A DNA stretch of 64,000 bases, from NCBI GenBank assembly GCA_050008495.1, contig JBEKMN010000015.1, forward strand, positions 1 through 64,000. Direction: 5' to 3'. The number at the start of each line of letters is the position of its first letter. The first letter of the stretch is position 1. The stretch comes from CAVROP01 sp050008495 (lineage in GTDB: Bacteria; Acidobacteriota; Terriglobia; UBA7540). Below the pieces are notes generated by a model, which saw only the letters and a program-made list of their open reading frames with translations, ran no database searches and was not told the DNA's origin. Below, piece after piece: positions 23,251 to 30,667 of the stretch. Position numbers and translations under genes: made by a program.

Positions 23251-24441
23251 ATGTCTATGAAAACAAAGGATCGCAGACCCCGTCTCGCTGTGGGCCTGAT
23301 CTCCGGCACCTCGATGGACGGAATCGATGCAGCCTTGGTGCGCCTCAGCGGCTCTGCGGATCAACCGCGGGTGCGCTTGCTGGTGTTCGACACACTTCCC
23401 TACCCTCGCGAGGTCAAGGAATGGCTCATGGGCGTTGCCGCGGGGGAATTGACCTCCGCAGGGGGAGTCAGCCGGCTTAACTTTTTGCTCGGAGAACTCT
23501 TCGCCAACGCCGCCCTAGGTGTATGCCGCGATGCTCATGTTTCTCCCCGGAGTGTTTCCGTCATCGGTTCACATGGCCAGACCGTCTTTCACCAGGGAAG
23601 GTTAGAGTTGATTCCAGGCCACAGCGAGGCGGCAGCCCCGAGCACACTTCAAATAGCGGAGCCTGCCGTAATCGCAGAACGAACGGGCGCGCCGGTGGTG
23701 GCGGATTTCCGCACCGCCGACATGGCGGCGGGAGGGCAAGGCGCGCCGCTGGTGCCCATGGTGGACTACCTCTTGCTTCGCGACGCGCGGAAAGGGACGG
23801 TGGCCTTAAACATCGGCGGCATCGCTAATGTAACCGTGATCCCCGCGAAGGCGAAACCGCCCGACGTAACCGGCTTCGACACCGGCCCCGGAAACATGGT
23901 CAGCGACGCTCTGGTCCGGCACTTCACCGGCGGCCGGGAGCATTACGACGCCGGCGGGCGCGCGGCGGCGCGGGGAAGAGTGAACGAAGCGGTGCTTGCA
24001 GAGCTGCTGCGCCACCCTTTTTTTTCCGGGGCTCCGCCCAAAAGTGCGGGGCGGGAGCAGTTCGGCCGCTATTTTGTGGAGAGTTATTTTCTCTCGCGCC
24101 GGCGTGCCCGATTTGAGGACATGCTTCGAACCTCTCTCGAACTGACCGCACGGACCATCGTTGACGCCTTGGCTCGTTATGTCTTTCCTGAAACCAGGGT
24201 TGACCGGCTGATCGTCTCGGGCGGCGGCGCGCACAATCGCACGCTGCTGAAGCGCCTGGCCGAATTGCTGCCTCGACTGACAGTTGAACTCTCCGACCAG
24301 TACGGCCTGCCGGTAGACGCCAAAGAGGCCATCGCCTTCGCCATCCTTGCCGACCGCACCCTGCACGGCTTGCCGGGCAACCTGCCTCGCGTCACCGGGG
24401 CGCGCCGCGGCGTAGTGCTGGGCAAAATCGCCCGCCCGTGA
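23251..24441 (+). CDS. anmK: Anhydro-N-acetylmuramic acid kinase
   Basis: A 396-residue cytosolic kinase that opens the 1,6-anhydro ring and phosphorylates anhydroMurNAc to MurNAc-6-P. Signatures: LAVGLISGTSMDGIDAALVR (ATP site and catalytic Asp), GSHGQTVFHQ, DFRTADMAAGGQGAPLVPMV, NIGGIANVTVI, GFDTGPGNMVSDAL, LIVSGGGAHNRTL and DAKEAIAFAILA. The open frame extends 88 codons upstream through hairpin repeats, but homology begins here, so ATG 23251 (or 23257) is the start. Paired with the GH3 gene upstream. Certain. Confidence 0.95.
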   Translation: MSMKTKDRRPRLAVGLISGTSMDGIDAALVRLSGSADQPRVRLLVFDTLPYPREVKEWLMGVAAGELTSAGGVSRLNFLLGELFANAALGVCRDAHVSPRSVSVIGSHGQTVFHQGRLELIPGHSEAAAPSTLQIAEPAVIAERTGAPVVADFRTADMAAGGQGAPLVPMVDYLLLRDARKGTVALNIGGIANVTVIPAKAKPPDVTGFDTGPGNMVSDALVRHFTGGREHYDAGGRAAARGRVNEAVLAELLRHPFFSGAPPKSAGREQFGRYFVESYFLSRRRARFEDMLRTSLELTARTIVDALARYVFPETRVDRLIVSGGGAHNRTLLKRLAELLPRLTVELSDQYGLPVDAKEAIAFAILADRTLHGLPGNLPRVTGARRGVVLGKIARP

Positions 24442-24622
24442 GAAACGCTGCACGCGTCTGGCCCTCCACCAGTGATAGGCTCTTACTATAGGCTATATTC
24501 AGGGTGCCGCGGACCGGCAGTTCAAGGTCTGCGCTGCGATTGCTCGTCAGGGTTCAGGTTCGCAAGGCGCGGTCGGGTGGAAAAATCCTCGACATTTTGT
24601 TACCATTCATTCAGGGTGATCC

Positions 24623-25414
24623 ATGGGGTTCCGTCCGCGCATGCTGTTCGTGTCTCTGGCCTTGGGGCTGAGCACCGTCCTGATGGCCTTTCAACAGGAC
24701 GGCTTCGCTCCCTGGGATATGGAAGAAGCTCCCGCCCAAACCAACGAAAAAGCTGAGTTCACTTTTGGACGCCTGAGGTTCGCCACCAGCGGAAGCAGTT
24801 TCGGCGGGTGGCGTCGCCTCGGTTGGTCGGAGGATTTCCCCAAGGCCGATCGCCAGTTCTCCGAAGGTGTGCGGCGTCTAACCCGGCTCAACGCTCGCAG
24901 CACTGAAAAGGTCCTGGACCTGGACAGCGACGAGATCTTCAACTGGCCGTGGCTGTATGCCGTCAACGTCGGCCGCTGGAACTTCACCGCGGCACAGTCC
25001 CAGCGCCTGCGCGAGTACCTGCTGCGAGGCGGCTTCCTGTTGGCCGACAATTTCCACGGCGCCGCGGAGTGGCAGACATTCCTCGAGGGAATGAGCAAAG
25101 TGTTTCCGGAACGCCAAGTCGAGGACCTGAAGAACAGCGATGAGATTTTTCACGTGCTCTATGACCTGGACGAACGCTTCCAAATACCGGGTTATCAGTA
25201 CATCTGGACGGGCAGAACTTATGAGCGGGATGGTATCGAGCCGCATTGGCGGGCCATCCGGGACGACAAGGGCCGAATCATGGTCGCCATTTGCCACAAC
25301 ATGCATCTGGGAGATGCTTGGGAGCACGCCGATGATCCGCGCTACCCGGAACGGTTTTCCTCGCTCGCCTATCGCCTGGGGATCAATTACATCATCTACG
25401 GGATGACGCACTAG
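24623..25414 (+). CDS. DUF4159 domain protein
   Basis: A 263-residue exported protein: N-terminal signal or anchor (LFVSLALGLSTVLMAFQ) followed by a DUF4159 domain (about residues 45-260), with FTFGRLRFATSG, NWPWLYAVNVGRWNFTAAQS, LRGGFLLADNFHGAAEW, VFPERQVEDLKNSDEIFHVL and the terminal RLGINYIIYGMTH. The domain is related to ThuA/GATase-like folds and in acidobacteria occurs with MoxR/DUF58/DUF4175 genes, as here. Enzymatic role unknown. Upstream gap 24442-24622 holds no gene I can recognise. Confidence 0.85.
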   Translation: MGFRPRMLFVSLALGLSTVLMAFQQDGFAPWDMEEAPAQTNEKAEFTFGRLRFATSGSSFGGWRRLGWSEDFPKADRQFSEGVRRLTRLNARSTEKVLDLDSDEIFNWPWLYAVNVGRWNFTAAQSQRLREYLLRGGFLLADNFHGAAEWQTFLEGMSKVFPERQVEDLKNSDEIFHVLYDLDERFQIPGYQYIWTGRTYERDGIEPHWRAIRDDKGRIMVAICHNMHLGDAWEHADDPRYPERFSSLAYRLGINYIIYGMTH

Positions 25415-25424
25415 TCGGAAGAAC

Positions 25425-25537
25425 CCGAAACTCGAAAGTCGAAAATCGAAATTCGAAGCTTCTCGACAGCGCACAAGTGAATCAGGAGCGGGCGGGTTTT
25501 GATTTCCGAGTTTCGAATTTCGATTTTCGAATTTCGG
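25425..25537. repeat. Long hairpin built of TCGAAAxx units
   Basis: Left arm CGAAACTCGAAAGTCGAAAA and TCGAAATTCGAAG; right arm CGAGTTTCGAATTTCGATTT and TCGAATTTCGG. Its end is one base from the multicopper oxidase ATG, so it displaces the position of a normal ribosome site. Confidence 0.85.
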
Positions 25538-25538
25538 C

Positions 25539-26972
25539 ATGAACAGACGAGACTTCCTCAAATACGGATGCGGTGGCGCCGCGGGACTCGGCGCGGCCCG
25601 CCGGCTCGGGTCGCAAATGCAGATGCCGCAGGCCTCGGCGCCCGAGGCGGGCGGGGCGGATGTCACACTCAAGATTGCCCCCGTGATTGTGCAGCTTGAT
25701 CCCAATCGCGCCATCAGCACCATTGGCTACAACGGGTGTTCACCGGGCCCGGTCTTGCGCATGCGCGAGGGCAAGCCGATTACGGTCGAGGTCTTGAATG
25801 ACACGGACGTGCCGGAACTCGTGCACTGGCACGGATTCTTCATCCCCCCCGAGGTCGATGGCGCGGAAGAAGAAGGCACGCCGATGGTTCCCGCTCATGG
25901 CCGGCGGCGCTACCAGTTTGTGCCACGCCCTGCGGGCACGCGCTGGTATCACACTCACGCAATGGCCGGGATCGACTTGCACCGAGGCACTTACACCGGC
26001 CAATTCGGTTTCGTCTACGTCGAGCCGGCCGAGAATCCGGGCCAATACGACCAGGAAGTGTTTTTGGCACTGCGCGACTGGGAACCGTATCTGAGTTCAG
26101 AAGATATGGACGAAATGGAGATGGGGCCGCCGGGACCGCAGCCCGAAAAGCCCGCCGTCGCCGATAAGCGGCAAAATGGTTTGGAGGTCGGCTATCGGAT
26201 CTTCTCGATCAACGACAAGTCGCTCGGTGCGGGAGAGCCGATTCGAGTCCGGCAGGGCCAGCGCCTGCTGGTGCACGTGCTCAACGCCAGCGCCACAGGA
26301 AACCGCAGCATTGCCTTTGCGGGTCATTTTTTCAACGTTCTGGCTCTAGATGGAAACCCGGTACCGTCTCCGCACCCGGTCGAAGTCCTGGCGATGGGTC
26401 CGGGCGAACGCGTGGACGCGGTGGTGGAGATGAACCGGCCGGGGATTTGGATTCTGGGCGCCACCAAGGACGACGACCGCAATGACGGCATGGGTGTCCT
26501 GGTCGAGTATGCGAACCGACACGGCGATCCACAGTGGGTCGCCCCTACGAACCTTCAATGGGACTACTCGATCTTCGGCAAGCCCGCCGCCCATGCGGCG
26601 CCCGATCAGACGATTGACATGGTCATCGAGGTCATTCCCGGCGGGCCCGGGAACTTTAACCACTGGCTCATCAACGGCAAGGAATATCCGCACGAGGGCG
26701 AGTTCGTCCTGAAAGAGGGCGCGCGCTACCGCCTGGTGTTTCACAATCGGAGCGACGATGCCCACCCCGTGCATATGCATCGACACACGTTCGAGCTCGT
26801 CGATGTGAACGGTAAAAAGACCGCAGGGGTAATCAAGGACACGGTGGTAGTGCCGAATTACGGGGTGGTTGCCGTGGACTTGCTGGCAAACCAGCCGGGG
26901 CTGACGCTTTTTCACTGCCACAACCAGCAGCACATGGACTTTGGCTTTAAGGCGCTGTTCCGATATGCATGA
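25539..26972 (+). CDS. Multicopper oxidase, laccase/CueO type
   Basis: A 477-residue periplasmic copper oxidase. The N-terminus MNRRDFLKYGCGGAAGLGAA is a Tat-type leader with one Arg pair. All four copper motifs are present: H96-W-H98-G, H138-T-H140, HPVHMH from residue 409, and H459-C-H461 with H465. The axial position of the T1 copper, four residues past H465, is Phe470 rather than Met, which in the family goes with higher redox potential. Substrate unknown. An internal Met/Glu/Pro patch (about residues 188-205) is less Met-rich than in CueO. No ribosome site is visible because of the adjacent hairpin. Confidence 0.9.
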   Translation: MNRRDFLKYGCGGAAGLGAARRLGSQMQMPQASAPEAGGADVTLKIAPVIVQLDPNRAISTIGYNGCSPGPVLRMREGKPITVEVLNDTDVPELVHWHGFFIPPEVDGAEEEGTPMVPAHGRRRYQFVPRPAGTRWYHTHAMAGIDLHRGTYTGQFGFVYVEPAENPGQYDQEVFLALRDWEPYLSSEDMDEMEMGPPGPQPEKPAVADKRQNGLEVGYRIFSINDKSLGAGEPIRVRQGQRLLVHVLNASATGNRSIAFAGHFFNVLALDGNPVPSPHPVEVLAMGPGERVDAVVEMNRPGIWILGATKDDDRNDGMGVLVEYANRHGDPQWVAPTNLQWDYSIFGKPAAHAAPDQTIDMVIEVIPGGPGNFNHWLINGKEYPHEGEFVLKEGARYRLVFHNRSDDAHPVHMHRHTFELVDVNGKKTAGVIKDTVVVPNYGVVAVDLLANQPGLTLFHCHNQQHMDFGFKALFRYA

Positions 26973-26990
26973 AGCGTGGCGGCCAAGCCT

Positions 26991-27136
26991 GTCATCCTGA
27001 GCGCAGCGAAGTCCGATTTCAGGTCCGATTGAGATCGGACCATCGGACCCCAGAAATCGGGGGATCTCCGCAGTTCGTCGTAAGCTTTTGCAAACGAATA
27101 ATAACTGCCCAGATTCTTGGCTGCGCTCAGGATGAC
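26991..27136. repeat. Inverted repeat GTCATCCTGAGCGCAGCGAAG
   Basis: GTCATCCTGAGCGCAGCGAA at the left end and GGCTGCGCTCAGGATGAC at the right end bracket a second nested palindrome (TCCGATT...AATCGGA type). Fills half of the 291-base gap after the oxidase; the rest (27137-27263) shows no gene. Relatives at 42745-42894 and 52388-52480. Confidence 0.82.
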
Positions 27137-27263
27137 CGCACACGCTGCGATCTTTTTGCATCCAAAGGGTAGTTCAGGGCATCGTACTCAGGGTAACCAG
27201 GGCTTCGAGATTCTTGACGTAGAGCATATCGGCAACCGCGAGTGTTGCCCCTACGGGTACTCC

Positions 27264-29522
27264 ATGTTTCAGTTTTTCTTCAAATACCAACGCCTGGCAG
27301 TCGCGAGAGGCGAACTGGTTCTGCTCAGCAGTTGGCCGAGGTGGCTCCTGGCATTGCTGGTGCTGCTGGCAGCGGGCGCTTTGGCGGCGCTGATTCGCGC
27401 GCGTCTGCCGCAGGCTGCTTCGAGCGTGCGGAACTGGCGGGCAGGGGTCATCTGGCTTCTGCAATCGTGTCTGGCGGCGCTTCTGCTGATCCTGCTCTGG
27501 CGGCCCGCCCTGGTGGTTGCGCAACTCGAACCCCAAAAGAACATCATCGCCATCGTGGTGGACGACTCGCGCAGCATGGCCACCACGGAGGACGGCGCCT
27601 CCCGCCTGGAACGCGCCATCAAAGTGATGCAAGGTGGAGTGCTGGCCGGTCTCCAGAAGCAATTCCAGACACGCTTCTATCGGCTCGACCGCGAAGCGAC
27701 GCGTGTTTCGAGCCTGGAGGAATTGCGGGCCTCGGCGCCCGTAACGCACCTCGGCGCGGGATTGAAACAATTGGCGGAAGAAACCAGTGATTTGCCGATT
27801 GGGGCTGTGGTCTTGCTGAGCGATGGGTCCGACAACTCCGGCGGCGTCGATCTGGACACCATCACGGCTCTTCGCTCACGCCGGATTCCGGTCCACACCG
27901 TCGGCTTCGGGCGCCTTGCGATGGCGCAGGACGTAGAGATTGACGACGCGACGGTTGCACCGCGCGCCTTGGCGGACTCGCGCCTGTCGGCGATTGTCCG
28001 TTTTCACCAGCACGGTTACGCAGGGCGGAAGGCTACGCTGAGCGTTCACGATGGTGCGACAGTGCTGGCAGCGCGAGAGATCACCCTCTCCGCCGACGGT
28101 GCTGCCCAAACCGAGAATTTGATGTTCAACGCCGGCCGCGCCGGCGCCAAGGCGCTGCGCTTCTCGGTTGACCCGCTGCCCGGCGAAGAGAATCCCTCCA
28201 ATAATGCCGTCACGCGACTCGTGAATGTCGAGTCGGGCCGGCGCCGCGTTCTTTATCTCGAGGGCGAGCCTCGTTGGGAATACAAGTTTATCCGCCGCGC
28301 AGAGTCCGATGACTCCATCGTGCAGCTCGTCTCGATGCTGCGTACGACTGAGAACAAAATCTATCGCCAGGGAATCGACAGTCCCAACGAACTCGCGCAG
28401 GGCTTCCCGGCCTCCGCCGAGGAGCTTTTCGCCTATCAAGGGCTGATTATCGGGTCGGTCGAAGCGGGCTACTTCACTCCTGCACAGCGCGATTTGATCG
28501 AGCAATTCGTCGATCGCCGTGGCGGCGGGCTACTGCTCCTAGGCGGCCGCTTCGCCTTGTCAGACGGAGGCTGGAGCGCGTCCAACCTTGCCGACCTTCT
28601 TCCCTCGCTTCTGCCCGCTCGGAAAGGTACATTTCACCGAGAAGCGGCGACCGTCGCCTTGACGCCCGTGGGCGCCGACAACGTCATCTGCCGATTGGTA
28701 GAAGACCCGGCGCGCAACCTGGCACGCTGGAAGAAACTGCCCTACCTCGAGGACTATCAGGACTCCGGCACGCCCAAACCCGGCGCGGCAGTTCTGGTGG
28801 AAATAAACGGCGGGGGACGAAAGGAGCCGCTGCTGGTTACCGAGAATTATGGGCGCGGGCGGACCGCGATCCTGGCCACGGGCGGAACGTGGCGCTGGCA
28901 GATGGCTCTGCCCTCCGGTGACCCTACGCACGACGCCTTCTGGCAGCAACTGCTGCGCTGGCTCGTTGCCGACACACCTGGTCACGTCGTCGCGTCCGTC
29001 AGCAAGCCCATACTATTTGACGAAGGACGGGCAAAAATCTCGGCCGAGGTTCGCGGTCAGGATTTCGCGCCCGCCCCCGACGCCCTTGTTCAGGCCCACA
29101 TCTCGGGACCGGGAGGCGTCAGCGCAACGCTCGATCTCGCTCCCGACCCGGCCTCGCCGGGCACGTTTCAGGGAGAGTGGAATGCCGAGCGGCCGGAATT
29201 GTACTCGGTCCTGGTGACAGCCAAGCGCGGGGACGCCGATCTCGGCAGCGACAACCTGGACTTTGAAAGGATGGACGGGGTTGCGGAGAACTTTCATCTC
29301 GAGCAGAACCGCGACCTTCTGGAAAGGCTTGCCAAACAAACCGGCGGGCGATATTGGCAGCCCGCTGAGGCTGCCCAGCTTGCCCGCGACATTCCCTACT
29401 CGGAAGCGGGAATCAGCGTCCGTCAGATTAAAGAACTGTGGAACATGCCGGCCGTTTTCATTTTGATTTTGCTCCTGCGTTGCTCGGAATGGCTGCTGCG
29501 CCGGAGGTGGGGGATCGTGTGA
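27264..29522 (+). CDS. Membrane protein with VWA and GATase1-like domains
   Basis: A 752-residue inner-membrane protein. Two N-terminal membrane segments (about 28-45 and 62-80), then a VWA-type domain with a MIDAS DDSRS (residues 100-104) and LSDGSDNSGG near 190, an Ig-like middle, and a class-I glutamine-amidotransferase-like fold (about residues 310-560: YLEGEPRWEYKFIRRA, GLIIGSVEAGYFTPAQRDLI, RGGGLLLLGGRFALSDGG) without the catalytic Cys. A last hydrophobic helix (MPAVFILILLLRCSEWLL) closes it. Start at ATG 27264; the frame is open further up but only through repeats. Typical partner of DUF4159, MoxR and BatA-like genes, with probable envelope function. Confidence 0.82.
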   Translation: MFQFFFKYQRLAVARGELVLLSSWPRWLLALLVLLAAGALAALIRARLPQAASSVRNWRAGVIWLLQSCLAALLLILLWRPALVVAQLEPQKNIIAIVVDDSRSMATTEDGASRLERAIKVMQGGVLAGLQKQFQTRFYRLDREATRVSSLEELRASAPVTHLGAGLKQLAEETSDLPIGAVVLLSDGSDNSGGVDLDTITALRSRRIPVHTVGFGRLAMAQDVEIDDATVAPRALADSRLSAIVRFHQHGYAGRKATLSVHDGATVLAAREITLSADGAAQTENLMFNAGRAGAKALRFSVDPLPGEENPSNNAVTRLVNVESGRRRVLYLEGEPRWEYKFIRRAESDDSIVQLVSMLRTTENKIYRQGIDSPNELAQGFPASAEELFAYQGLIIGSVEAGYFTPAQRDLIEQFVDRRGGGLLLLGGRFALSDGGWSASNLADLLPSLLPARKGTFHREAATVALTPVGADNVICRLVEDPARNLARWKKLPYLEDYQDSGTPKPGAAVLVEINGGGRKEPLLVTENYGRGRTAILATGGTWRWQMALPSGDPTHDAFWQQLLRWLVADTPGHVVASVSKPILFDEGRAKISAEVRGQDFAPAPDALVQAHISGPGGVSATLDLAPDPASPGTFQGEWNAERPELYSVLVTAKRGDADLGSDNLDFERMDGVAENFHLEQNRDLLERLAKQTGGRYWQPAEAAQLARDIPYSEAGISVRQIKELWNMPAVFILILLLRCSEWLLRRRWGIV

Positions 29523-29562
29523 CGAGTTCTTCAATATTGAATGATGCGGGATTGAGCAGCAG

Positions 29563-29722
29563 AGCCCCCTCACCCCCGGCCCCTCTCCCCCGAGGAGGCG
29601 AGGGGAGAGAGTCATTAAATTCATACCCTCTCCCCCTGGGGAGCAAGGCGAGCCGTCCATTAGATTTATGCCCTCTCCCCCTTGGGGGAGAGGGTGGCGC
29701 GGAGCGCCGGGTGAGGGGGTCC
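29563..29722. repeat. GGGGAGAGGG...GGGTGAGGGG repeat cluster
   Basis: Begins CCCCTCACCCCCGGCCCCTC, contains GAGGAGGCGAGGGGAGAG, CCCTCTCCCCCTGGGGAG, and ends GGGGGAGAGGGTGGCGCGGA then GCCGGGTGAGGGG. Inverted over much of its length. The ribosome site (GGAG) and GTG start of the next gene appear to lie within it. Confidence 0.78.
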
Positions 29723-30667
29723 GTCTGGGCGCGCAGGTCGGCAGGATTGCCGTTGGCAATTTTGCTTATTTCCGTGCTTCCCGCCAAGAGCGCGACGTTC
29801 TACCTAACTGTCGCCGGGCTGGGCGGCGAGCCGGAGTATGAGCAGCAGTTCACAGCACTGGCAAAGGATCTGGACAAGGTGCTCAAGGCCTCCGGCGTGG
29901 ACGCGCATGTCGAAACGCTGTTCGGCAAAGAGGCCACGCGGGAGCGAGTGACTGAAAAGTTCGGCGTCATCTCAAGCCAGGCTAAGCCCGACGACGAATT
30001 CGTGCTGATCCTCATCGGCCACGGCACGTTCGATGGCGTCGAATACAAGTTCAACCTCGTCGGCCCGGATGTTTCGGCCGAAGAGTTGGCGCGGCTGTGT
30101 GATCGCGTACCCGCCAAGCGGCAATTGATTGTCAACACCACCAGTGCCAGCGGCGGCGCCGTCCCCGCGCTCGAACGGCCGGGACGAGCGGTCGTCGCCG
30201 CCACCAAGTCGGGAACTGAGAAGAACGCCACGGTCTTCTGCCGCTACTGGGTCGAGGCTCTGCACGACCCCGAGGCTGATGTCGACAAGAACGAAGCCAT
30301 CAGTGCGCTGGAAGCGTTCCAGTACGCCACACGTAAGACCGCAGCTTACTACGAATCGGAAAAGCGCCTCGCCACCGAGCACGCCATGTTCGAGGACACG
30401 GGAAAAGGCGAGGCGGTGCGCGCGGCATCGAGCGAGGCCGGGGAAGGGTTGATGCTTTCCAGCTTCACCCTGGTTAGATTCGGCGCCGCGGAACGCGCCG
30501 CCAACGATTCCGGCAAGCGCGCCCTGCTCGCCAAGAAAGAGGAGCTTGAACGCCAGATCGATACCCTGAAGTATCAAAAGGCCGCTATGTCTGAGGAAGA
30601 TTACAAGCAGCAACTCACCGCTGCGCTTCTCGAGCTGGCGCGTGTCCAGCAGGAGTTGGATAAATGA
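29711..30667 (+). CDS. Exported caspase/legumain-like protein lacking the catalytic Cys
   Basis: A 318-residue protein. Signal peptide (ARRSAGLPLAILLISVLPAKSA) followed by a caspase-haemoglobinase fold: VAGLGGEPEYEQQF, LILIGHG (His104), and LIVNTTSASGG (142-149) where active members have a D-x-C-x-S-G strand. The Cys is absent, so it is probably not a protease. An EF-hand-like loop (DPEADVDKNEAISALEAF) follows and a coiled coil ends the protein (about 270-318). Start at GTG 29711 keeps a basic n-region and has GGAG at the right distance. Overlaps the next gene by 4 bases (ATGA). Confidence 0.7.
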   Translation: MRGSVWARRSAGLPLAILLISVLPAKSATFYLTVAGLGGEPEYEQQFTALAKDLDKVLKASGVDAHVETLFGKEATRERVTEKFGVISSQAKPDDEFVLILIGHGTFDGVEYKFNLVGPDVSAEELARLCDRVPAKRQLIVNTTSASGGAVPALERPGRAVVAATKSGTEKNATVFCRYWVEALHDPEADVDKNEAISALEAFQYATRKTAAYYESEKRLATEHAMFEDTGKGEAVRAASSEAGEGLMLSSFTLVRFGAAERAANDSGKRALLAKKEELERQIDTLKYQKAAMSEEDYKQQLTAALLELARVQQELDK

